Shown here one piece after another: positions 1-5,489 of a DNA stretch of 5,489 nt. Source of the DNA: Bacteroidales bacterium (GTDB lineage Bacteria; Bacteroidota; Bacteroidia; Bacteroidales; UBA12481); contig JAGHDB010000218.1 in the NCBI GenBank assembly GCA_021160155.1, forward strand, positions 1 through 5,489, in the 5' to 3' direction. The position numbers and the translations under genes were made by a program. Below the pieces are notes generated by a model. It ran no database searches and was not told the DNA's origin. It worked only from the letters and a program-made list of their open reading frames with translations. Within the stretch, counting starts at the first letter, position 1. The number at the start of each line of letters is the position of its first letter.

Positions 1-582
1 GCCATAATGATAACCTTTGGTGAAACTTTTCAGTTCACCCTAAATTCCAATGGATTAGTAAGGGGATTTAAAGCATCTGAATCATTAAAACAGAAATTTG
101 ACTCTCTGACTAATGTGACAAATGCTCAAAATCAAATGCTGGCGGGGTTAAGTTCCGGAATCTCTTCTGAGAGCGGACTTTCACAAATGCTTCAGGGATT
201 TATGATTCAATATCCTGGCCAGGCGGTAAAAAAGGGCAAAACATGGGAAAAAGAAGAAGAATTCGACCAATTAATACCGTTCAAAACCAAAACAATATAT
301 ACCTTGAAAAAGTCAGATGCAGACGGTTATCAAATCAATGTGAATAAGCAAATCACACAAAAAGATTCAACCAGTATAGAAATGCAGGGTATGACGATGG
401 AATATGATCTGTCTGGTAGCGGTCAGGGGACTTATACCATAAATTCTGAATCCGGATTGGTTATACATGGGGAAATAGTGACCTCCATTACCGGGTTAAT
501 CTCTGTTGATTCACCGCAACTACCTACTCCAATGACCATCCCTATGACATTTAAAACTACTGAAACGACAACTCTGAAGTAA
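1..582 (+). CDS. DUF6263-like protein, 3' part (5' end outside window)
   Basis: The reading frame is open from the first base of the window to TAA at 580-582. The ATG at position 7 gives a protein with no signal peptide that begins inside a beta-rich region (ITFGETFQFTLNSNG), so I read this as the C-terminal 193 residues of a longer secreted or lipoprotein gene. The features resemble DUF6263 of Bacteroidota: a G-x-F-x-F-T-x-N strand with 'NGLV', then a helical, Ser/Gln/Met-rich stretch, then 'YPGQAVKKGKTWEKE' (the P...V..G..W signature near residue 70), then alternating beta strands and 'GQGTYTINSESGLV', a strand-turn seen near the end of such proteins. The family's function is unknown, and it is probably exported to the envelope. 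The gene is visibly more A-rich and poorer in CCGG than the minus-strand genes, and converges on OMP2 with only 5 bp between stop codons, so it is probably unrelated to that block. The DUF assignment is from memory of the family pattern. Confidence 0.7.
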   Translation, partial: AIMITFGETFQFTLNSNGLVRGFKASESLKQKFDSLTNVTNAQNQMLAGLSSGISSESGLSQMLQGFMIQYPGQAVKKGKTWEKEEEFDQLIPFKTKTIYTLKKSDADGYQINVNKQITQKDSTSIEMQGMTMEYDLSGSGQGTYTINSESGLVIHGEIVTSITGLISVDSPQLPTPMTIPMTFKTTETTTLK

Positions 583-587
583 AAGTT

Positions 588-1289
588 CTATCTAATTAAG
601 TAGTTGACTTGTGCCGAGAAAAGGGGATAAAACTGTAACCCTTTATAGTTTTTTCTAAGTATTTTCTCATTAGTTTCATTAGCTGTGGGTTCAATCATTC
701 CGTTGGCTTCGAGATTAAACCGGGGTTTCCCCTGGTACATGGTACCCAACTCAATATTAAACCAGAATTTTCGTCCTTTTGGAAGCGGATTACCCACACC
801 TATTCCGATAAACGGAGAAACCGGCCAGCCTGGTCTGACTTTTACCTTCATATTACCAATATCCTGCGGAGTAATGGTAATGTCACCATACTGAATGTTT
901 TCATTTAATGAAAGATCAAGCCGGGCACGGATCAGATTTATCATTAAACCGCCGGTAAAATAGTACCACGGGTGATAAAAAAAATCGGTTTGCAGATTGA
1001 TTCCTCCCAACCTGACTTTTGATTGAACCGAGATACTCATATTTTCCTGTTCAACCTGCCGGTTGACCGGAAACGGAAGATAACTGAAACCTGCCCGGGC
1101 ATTCCAGTTCTCATTTACAGATTTGATCGCTTCAAAACCGGGTCCGAGTGTGCCTGTTTTGAAAGCAACAGCCCAGCCTTCTGACCAATCTACCTGCGGA
1201 AATGAGAACCGGATCCGCTGGCCATAACCTGAACCTGAAAAACTTATTAATCCTGATAAAATTAATGTGAAGAACAAATACTTTTTCAC
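588..1289 (-). CDS. Outer-membrane beta-barrel protein, paralogue of the 4759-5484 gene (OMP2)
   Basis: The protein has 233 aa and no recognised named family. Residues 1-23 form a signal peptide (MKKYLFFTLILSGLIS..., probable cleavage after GYG, leaving Gln first). The mature part is alternating aromatic/polar strands separated by short turns, as in a small outer-membrane barrel of roughly eight strands. It aligns along its length with the protein at 4759-5484. Shared blocks are W-x-V-x-x-K near residue 39, 'GPGFE' against 'GVGFE', 'GGINLQTDFF' against 'GGVSFFVDFY', 'TGGLM' against 'TGGIM', 'YGDITITPQDIG' against 'FGDIMVPPEDVG', 'PVSPFIGIGVGN' against 'RVSPYMALGFGN', and 'FNIELGTMYQGKP' against 'VNFELGALYYGSP'. 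The start is GTG at 1289, chosen because it opens directly onto the signal peptide and no ATG lies nearby in frame. It follows LP2 by 50 bp on the same strand, so the two are probably co-transcribed. No terminator is visible after it. Barrel fold is a confident call; what it transports or binds cannot be seen. Confidence 0.85.
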   Translation of the reverse strand: MKKYLFFTLILSGLISFSGSGYGQRIRFSFPQVDWSEGWAVAFKTGTLGPGFEAIKSVNENWNARAGFSYLPFPVNRQVEQENMSISVQSKVRLGGINLQTDFFYHPWYYFTGGLMINLIRARLDLSLNENIQYGDITITPQDIGNMKVKVRPGWPVSPFIGIGVGNPLPKGRKFWFNIELGTMYQGKPRFNLEANGMIEPTANETNEKILRKNYKGLQFYPLFSAQVNYLIR

Positions 1290-1303
1290 TGCCGTATCAA
1301 TTT

Positions 1304-1339
1304 TAAACTTTCTAAACCTTCTAAACTTTCTAAACCTTC
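1304..1339. repeat. Four tandem 9-bp units in the LP2-OMP2 junction
   Basis: Four consecutive 9-bp units alternate as TAAACTTTC, TAAACCTTC, TAAACTTTC, TAAACCTTC on the plus strand (equivalently two copies of an 18-bp unit). The last base touches the LP2 stop codon (1340-1342). In transcript sense the tract is purine-rich (GAAGGTTTA/GAAAGTTTA) and forms most of the leader in front of the OMP2 GTG start. GAAGG could act as a weak ribosome-binding sequence, but it lies well upstream of the start. The period of nine keeps downstream frames open in both the LP2 and OMP2 phases. Confidence 0.85.
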
Positions 1340-2938
1340 TTAATCAATCTCTATCTCAATTTCCATAACTTCCCCGCTGCCAATAACCACCTCTTTTCTA
1401 TGAAATTCTCCCTTGAAATTGATGCCTAATTCATAGGTAGCTCCTTCCCGGGCATTAACCAGATAGGCTACTCCCTGATATACAAATGCCGATTGCCATG
1501 TACTGCCTAATTGACGATAATAGCCTGGGAAAACCTGAGGGATATAGCGTGAATTATTATGCTGTGTGTCAATGAAAATTACATGAACCTCTTTTAATGA
1601 ACTGGTAGTCTTTGGAAGCAGATCCAGATCAACTGCTGAAGAAGAACAGTAATTACTGTATAACAATGGGTCCGGAGCCCGGTAATAGGCATTCGGGCCA
1701 TTCAGGTAATCATTCCATCGAATGATCAGCTCCCGGTTTCCCGGAAGGTTATTGAGGCGGGCATCCTGACCGATGGGATTCCCTACGGTTATTTGCCTGA
1801 TAAAACGCACTTCATCTGAAATAACTTCATACACAGAAGCCTGGAAAACATAGGGCAAAGTACGGTATTCAGGAAGAGTATTAAAATGAATGGATAATGG
1901 TTCTTTACATAATATATCGTCAATCCAGCCCAGCATGAACAAACCCGTCCGGTTTACCGGGAAATGGGCCAGGATTTTATTTTGGAACGCCTCCAGGTGA
2001 ATAGTTTGGAGTATTCTCCAGGTACCGGTTTCTGTATCCTGATACCATACATCAAGTGAGTCAGCCGGTGAAATCCGGCTGCCATCATCAGGGTGATATA
2101 CCCGGTTATCAATCAGAAGGGTGGTATGAAGTGGTTGGTCAAAAAAAGCAGCTTCTTTGTTGTACTCATCACTTAAACCGATATAAAGTGCGGCAGCGGG
2201 ATATATCTGTCCGTATGACTGGTTGGTTTTAACAGCCATCTGCCCTCCCGGTAAAGATTTAACAGCTACTTCGTTACCGCCAGTAAAATAACCCAGTGTA
2301 ACCGACAGGGAGCCACCCAGTTCTGCCCCGTGTAAGGTGGTCAGACGGGTGTCTTTCGGGATACTTAGTGAAGCCTGATTCAATGGGGTGAATAGTTCGA
2401 GGCTGTCCCCGGTTTGACCGTTTACAACTTGGGTCAGATTTTGTTGATTGAGGATTCCGACAGGAGGAACGGCTGTGGAAAGGTTAACCAATTGAACCTT
2501 GACCGGATGAATACCGGTTGTATAAGTAATGACCGGTAAGGATACCGGAAGATAACCGGGATACCGGACATGAAGCATGAATCTGACCGGATTTTCCCGG
2601 TCCGGATCCCGGCGGTCAGGATGTAAAGCCAGACTCAGAAATCCGTATGTTGAATAAAAAAAGTTATGCTTTTTACCTGCCAGATCAATCAAATAAGTTT
2701 CGTCGGGCCCCGTGATCGAAACTTCAACACGATTGGTATCCAGGCCTCCGATAAGGTCGCCGGTCTGTGCATCCACAAATTGAATATCCCAGGTAGTTGA
2801 GACCAGATTAAAATTAAGGCTCCAGGTTAGGTTGTTGAGTCCGTCTTCAAATTTCCGGCAACCCGGTGAGACGATCAGCAGAAAAATTGTGGCCGCGAAC
2901 AATGGCCTGATAAATGAATAAAAGAGTTTCATAAGCAT
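1340..2938 (-). CDS. Predicted lipoprotein, paralogue of the 3075-4737 gene (LP2)
   Basis: The protein has 532 aa and a lipoprotein signal sequence: a positive/hydrophobic N-terminus and SPG-C with the lipidated Cys at residue 27. ATG 2938 or ATG 2932 (MKLFYS...) could be the start. Residues ~48-150 look like a carboxypeptidase-regulatory-like beta sandwich ('DIQFVDAQTGDLIGG', then 'RYPGYLPVSLPV'). Residues ~185-320 carry the signatures 'GGSLSVTLGYF...SLPGG' and 'VWYQDTETGTW', which recall the CILP/FAM171-type extracellular module. The rest is beta-rich and ends in an EIEIEID strand. It aligns with LP1 throughout, including Cys344 and Cys431, which match Cys341 and Cys435 of restored LP1. LP1's 'HLSWWNID' and clear fibronectin-III signature are eroded here. 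No catalytic motif was seen. It is probably anchored in the outer membrane and co-transcribed with OMP2, 50 bp downstream. The stretch 2503-2612 is extremely dense in CCGG. Lipoprotein and paralogy are confident; function is unknown. Confidence 0.85.
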   Translation of the reverse strand: MLMKLFYSFIRPLFAATIFLLIVSPGCRKFEDGLNNLTWSLNFNLVSTTWDIQFVDAQTGDLIGGLDTNRVEVSITGPDETYLIDLAGKKHNFFYSTYGFLSLALHPDRRDPDRENPVRFMLHVRYPGYLPVSLPVITYTTGIHPVKVQLVNLSTAVPPVGILNQQNLTQVVNGQTGDSLELFTPLNQASLSIPKDTRLTTLHGAELGGSLSVTLGYFTGGNEVAVKSLPGGQMAVKTNQSYGQIYPAAALYIGLSDEYNKEAAFFDQPLHTTLLIDNRVYHPDDGSRISPADSLDVWYQDTETGTWRILQTIHLEAFQNKILAHFPVNRTGLFMLGWIDDILCKEPLSIHFNTLPEYRTLPYVFQASVYEVISDEVRFIRQITVGNPIGQDARLNNLPGNRELIIRWNDYLNGPNAYYRAPDPLLYSNYCSSSAVDLDLLPKTTSSLKEVHVIFIDTQHNNSRYIPQVFPGYYRQLGSTWQSAFVYQGVAYLVNAREGATYELGINFKGEFHRKEVVIGSGEVMEIEIEID

Positions 2939-2954
2939 CGGATTCTTTTCGGAA

Positions 2955-2982
2955 ATAAGATACGTTCATTCTGATAAAATTA
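2955..2982 (-). promoter_or_regulatory. Candidate Bacteroidota-type -7 elements upstream of LP2
   Basis: On the minus strand TAATTTTA (2982-2975) matches seven of eight positions of the Bacteroidota -7 consensus TAnnTTTG. TATCTTAT (2962-2955) is a weaker alternative closer to the LP2 start. Matching -33 TTTG boxes are poor: TTTCTG at 3012-3007 is about 24 bp from the first, and TTCA at 2987-2984 is 21 bp from the second. A promoter is expected here because a terminator lies just upstream, but the exact boxes are a guess. Confidence 0.3.
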
Positions 2983-3004
2983 TTGAACCGGCAGGGTCGA
3001 CTTT

Positions 3005-3020
3005 TTCAGAAAGTTCTGAA
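3005..3020. promoter_or_regulatory. 16-bp inverted repeat, possible operator upstream of LP2
   Basis: TTCAGAA-AG-TTCTGAA is a perfect 7-bp inverted repeat with a 2-bp spacer. It lies one base beyond the T-run of the LP1 terminator and about 22 bp before the better -7 candidate, so it overlaps where a -33 region would be. The short spacer suits a dimeric DNA-binding protein better than an RNA hairpin. No regulator gene is present in the window, so the role is inference. Confidence 0.35.
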
Positions 3021-3021
3021 C

Positions 3022-3055
3022 AAAAAAGCCCTGCTTCAGCAAAGGCAGGGCTTTT
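3022..3055 (-). terminator. Rho-independent terminator after LP1
   Basis: On the minus strand the arms AAAAGCCCTGC (3055-3045) and GCAGGGCTTTT (3034-3024) pair perfectly over 11 bp around a 10-nt loop. The transcript continues as a run of six U's ending at 3022. It begins 20 bp past the LP1 stop codon. A seven-pair core of mostly G-C pairs plus the U-run is a strong intrinsic terminator. It splits the four minus-strand genes into OMP1-LP1 and LP2-OMP2. Confidence 0.85.
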
Positions 3056-3074
3056 GGTAAAAAAAAGCAATATG

Positions 3075-4737
3075 CTATCCTCCGCAATTAAGATTGAAAG
3101 TGAGGGTTTTACTCAGGTTAGTTTCTGTGGAAGGTTCTACCAAATATTCAAAGGCAGGTGAGGGGATCCACGCTCCATCATATAATGCCTGGACTTCATA
3201 AACCGTGTTTTGTTCAAGTCCGCCAATTGTCACCTGGTTGCTGGATGCAGAGATGGTAGTCCAGGTTGAAGTGCCTTTCTTGCGATAACGCAGCAGCGTG
3301 TTATCCGGAATATTTGCGCTTGTTCCAAGGTCGGTGCAATAGATTGAGACCATAAAAGTGATGGTCAGTAAATCTGATCCGCCACCGGTAGAAGCATTGG
3401 GTGTGAGCGGAACTTCAACCGGACTTTCAGCGCAGAAATCATAAGTAATTGGATCCGGAGTTTGCCAGAGCGGGTGTTCTCCTTCAGCAAAAAAAGTAAT
3501 TTGTATCTGTTTGTTATAGGGATCGCTTTGCAGTCGTTCGGTGTTCAAAACTGACATGATACCGGTTAGTTCAGGGAATCCGGCAAAGTAGCCCTCAGAC
3601 TGGTAACTTGCATCCCCGCCTACCAGTTGAGCGATCCATCTAAGGCCATATCCCCAACCGGTAGCTCCTGCTTTATCGGCCTGATCGGTCGTAAAATAGA
3701 TCTCAACAAAAGCACAGGCTGCATCGAACCAATCGATATTCCACCAGCTTAAATGCGGAAGTCGGGTACTGACTTGTAATCCCATGGGAGATGCTTCCAC
3801 CTGGATGTTGCGTTCGAATTTCCATTCGCCGGTCTCATCATTGTAACTCCAAAAGGGGATAATATCACCGGCCTGAACCGGTTGCCCCGTTTCAGGGTTG
3901 AGTACCTTTGTGTCAATTTGTGCATTCAGGTTCAATCCGCCACCTTCGAAAAGAGCTGCTTTTTTACCATTTTGGTCGGTGATGTCAATAGATACAAAAC
4001 CGGCAGAAACAAAGACACCGGCATCTTCATTTTCCGATTCATTTTTCACTTTGACGTTTAGACCGCCCGGGAAAGCCGACAGGGCATCCTGTTCGGTGGG
4101 ATTAAAATGAGCCATAGTTACACTCAGTTCCCCTTCAAGAGGTTGTCCCTCTTCATCTTTGAGTGTGGTTCCTTTGCTTATGGTAATATCAACTTCTTTA
4201 TTGTCCGTATTGATTTTAATGTCTTCTTCTAAATCTCCTCCCGTAGCTGTACCTGCATTCTCTTCGCTTTTTATTGCTACGCCGTCCGGAGGATCTCCCT
4301 CATTGACCATCCTGACAATGAAATCAAATCCTCCTTCGGAAACCAGTGTAACCGGGAGTGAAGTTGAGATATATCCCGGAAGCCGGGCAACCAGTGTAAA
4401 ATCAACCGGATCATCCGCAGTGGGTTTGGCTTTATATGGATCCAGACCCAGGCTTAAATACCCGGCAGCTGAAAAATATTGTGGTTTGCGTTCTCCGGAT
4501 GTAGTCAATACATTCAGGCTGTCCGGACCATGTACGGTGACCCTGATCCGGTCGTCATTATCAAACCCGATAAGTTCATCTGTAGCAGCATCCAAAAATC
4601 TGATCGTGACATTTTTTGATAATGTTCATGTCAACAGAAAGCTCAAGGTCATCGGTATTCAGACTGAATTGTTTGCATCCCTGGCCCGCTACCAGTAACA
4701 GGCTCAGCAGGGATAATATCGGAAGTAATCTTTTCAA
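3075..4737 (-). CDS. Predicted lipoprotein with an apparent frameshift near the N-terminus (LP1)
   Basis: The main open part is 3075-4595 (506 aa from an internal TTG), but it lacks a signal peptide. Upstream, in another frame, TTG 4737 starts MKRLLPILSLLSLLLVAGQG-C (Cys21), a lipoprotein signal sequence. That frame stops at TGA 4578-4576 after 53 codons. The two join at an A6 run (4617-4612). One A fewer gives 553 aa, two more give 554 aa. The restored text 'LELSVDMNIIKNVTIRFLD' matches LP2's 'LTWSLNFNLVSTTWDIQFVD', which supports one original gene. In restored numbering, domains are a regulatory-like sandwich (~40-140), the block 'LSVTMAHFNPTEQDALSAFPGG' (~205-225), 'FWSYNDETGEW' (~296-306), 'HLSWWNID' (328-335) and a fibronectin-III-like domain (~455-534, 'YRKKGTSTWTTI', 'GGLEQNTVYEVQAL'). 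The middle signatures recall CILP/FAM171-type proteins. It lies 21 bp after OMP1 and is followed by a terminator. Function is unknown. If the shift is real it may be a pseudogene or expressed by slippage. Confidence 0.8.
4612..4617 (-). other. A6 homopolymer at the LP1 frame junction
   Basis: In transcript sense the sequence is ATT-ATC-AAA-AAA-TGT in the signal-peptide frame. The downstream lipoprotein frame reads AAA-AAT-GTC from one base later. A change of -1 or +2 nucleotides in this run reconnects the frames. Comparison with LP2 is length-neutral with +2 and one residue shorter with -1, so it does not settle which one occurred. Confidence 0.75.
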
Positions 4738-4744
4738 ACTGTTT

Positions 4745-4761
4745 AGGATTATTAAGGATTA
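4745..4761. repeat. Short direct repeat in the OMP1-LP1 junction
   Basis: AGGATTA occurs at 4745-4751 and 4755-4761, ten bases apart. In transcript sense this is TAATCCT twice, and the first copy contains the OMP1 stop codon. It is short enough to be chance, but like the other intra-pair junction it is a small direct repeat that starts at the upstream gene's stop. Confidence 0.4.
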
Positions 4762-5484
4762 AATAATTCTGAAAGATAATTGAAAAGAGATCATGGGAAA
4801 CCACTGATATTGTGCAATGGAAGCCATAATCACAGATTCATTATGCTCACTGGCCAAAGGGCCGACAATTCCGTCACCCGTTAAATCAAGTTGTGGACTG
4901 CCATAATACAAGGCACCCAATTCAAAATTGACGGATACCCGGTGTTGTCTTGAAAGCGTATTGCCAAATCCCAGGGCCATGTAAGGTGAAACCCGTGTGC
5001 CGGGTGTCAGTGTAGCTTTCACAAATCCGACATCTTCAGGCGGAACCATGATATCGCCAAAAGGAAACTCTGAAAGTGAAGTAATGGTTATCGAATGTAC
5101 CATTTGATTGTACATGATCCCACCGGTCAGGTGGATTACGTTTTTAACGGGATAAAAATCCACAAAAAAACTAACCCCGCCGAATTTGAAATTGGCAGCA
5201 GCGTTCAGGTCAATATCTTCTTGTTGAACAGCTTGTGAATAAGGAACGTTCAGGGATGCGTATCCTAAACGTAGATTGATCCGCTCTCCAAATCCTTTAA
5301 CCAGTTCAAATCCCACCCCGTCGGTGGAGGCTTTCAGTCCAACTCCCCAAAGATCCAGAGGGCCGTATTGTATTGTGTCTCCGGAAACTTGAGCCTCTCC
5401 CTGATTCTGTGCCATCAGACCGGCCGGTCCAAAGCAAACAGCCAGTAATAAACATGTAAAAAAATGTTTTGTTTTCATAATCAT
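4759..5484 (-). CDS. Outer-membrane beta-barrel protein, paralogue of the 588-1289 gene (OMP1)
   Basis: The protein has 241 aa from ATG 5484. A second ATG at 5478 (MKTKHFF...) gives a cleaner signal peptide and is at least as likely a start. The signal region runs to about residue 25-26 (cleavage near LMA/QNQ). The mature chain is a series of amphipathic beta strands ending in an aromatic-rich terminal strand ('WFPMISFQLSFRII'), typical of outer-membrane barrels. It shares the 'GDI-x-x-x-P-x-D-x-G' block and the 'SPY-x-x-x-G-x-GN' block with OMP2, the latter resembling the 'PYLGLGFG' strand of many small Bacteroidota barrels. It is the first gene of the minus-strand block within this window. 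Only 5 bp lie beyond its start, so its promoter, or further upstream genes, cannot be seen. LP1 begins 21 bp after its stop, so the two are almost certainly co-transcribed. Ligand or cargo is unknown. Confidence 0.85.
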   Translation of the reverse strand: MIMKTKHFFTCLLLAVCFGPAGLMAQNQGEAQVSGDTIQYGPLDLWGVGLKASTDGVGFELVKGFGERINLRLGYASLNVPYSQAVQQEDIDLNAAANFKFGGVSFFVDFYPVKNVIHLTGGIMYNQMVHSITITSLSEFPFGDIMVPPEDVGFVKATLTPGTRVSPYMALGFGNTLSRQHRVSVNFELGALYYGSPQLDLTGDGIVGPLASEHNESVIMASIAQYQWFPMISFQLSFRII

Positions 5485-5489
5485 AAATA

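Noticed and set aside
583..660. Bidirectional terminator between the convergent genes
   Set aside because: Only 4-bp arms such as AAGT/ACTT can be paired here and no G-C-rich stem with a T-run is present.
685..894. 69-codon open frame on the plus strand
   Set aside because: It lies wholly antisense inside OMP2, which has a clear signal peptide and a full-length paralogue. The antisense product shows no recognisable features.
2987..3012. A proper -33 TTTG box for LP2
   Set aside because: Only TTTCTG and TTCA are present at awkward spacing, so no -33 box is claimed.
3898..4110. 70-codon open frame on the plus strand
   Set aside because: It is a shadow of the LP1 coding sequence, whose frame is supported by alignment to LP2.
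4159..4698. 179-codon open frame on the plus strand
   Set aside because: It is antisense to LP1 and Ser/Pro/Val-rich in the way shadow frames often are. It also spans the LP1 frame junction, but the lipoprotein signal and the LP2 alignment favour the minus strand.
4576..4737. A separate 53-aa small lipoprotein gene upstream of the 506-aa protein
   Set aside because: The residues after the signal sequence align with LP2 only up to the A6 run and the other frame continues the match, so two independent genes are unlikely.

Overview
The window looks like a chromosomal segment of a Bacteroidota bacterium, perhaps Bacteroidales-like, and perhaps from a metagenome. The basis is indirect: moderate GC content, AT-rich gene junctions without clear Shine-Dalgarno sites, a DUF6263-like protein, lipoproteins with regulatory-domain-like folds, and small outer-membrane barrels of a type common in that phylum. 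No RNA gene, CRISPR array, transposase or phage gene was seen.

Layout. Positions 1-582 (+) hold the 3' part of a DUF6263-like gene cut by the window edge. It converges, with a 5-bp gap, on four genes that all read on the minus strand. In transcription order these are OMP1 (5484-4759), LP1 (4737-3075), LP2 (2938-1340) and OMP2 (1289-588). OMP1 and OMP2 are paralogous outer-membrane barrel proteins of about 235 aa. LP1 and LP2 are paralogous lipoproteins of about 530-550 aa. The block is therefore a duplicated barrel/lipoprotein pair in the order OMP-LP / LP-OMP. An intrinsic terminator at 3022-3055 separates the two halves, and a perfect 7-bp inverted repeat lies between it and LP2, so there are probably two transcription units.

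The main anomaly is in LP1. The longest open frame starts at an internal TTG (4595) and has no signal peptide. The lipoprotein signal sequence sits just upstream in another frame, starting at TTG 4737. The two parts join at a run of six A's (minus strand, 4617-4612). Removing one A, or adding two, gives a 553-554 aa lipoprotein that aligns with LP2 across the junction. This is a homopolymer sequencing error, a real frameshift mutation, or slippage-controlled expression.

A second oddity is the LP2-OMP2 junction. It contains four tandem 9-bp units that abut the LP2 stop codon. Because the period is a multiple of three, the frame beyond that stop stays open for 17 codons and ends at a TGA overlapping the OMP2 GTG start.

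Inferred joint role: each lipoprotein may be a surface-exposed or periplasmic partner of the adjacent barrel. No enzymatic motif was seen, so the function is unknown. The strongest candidate for something undescribed is this paired barrel/lipoprotein cassette with CILP/FAM171-like signatures in the lipoprotein.
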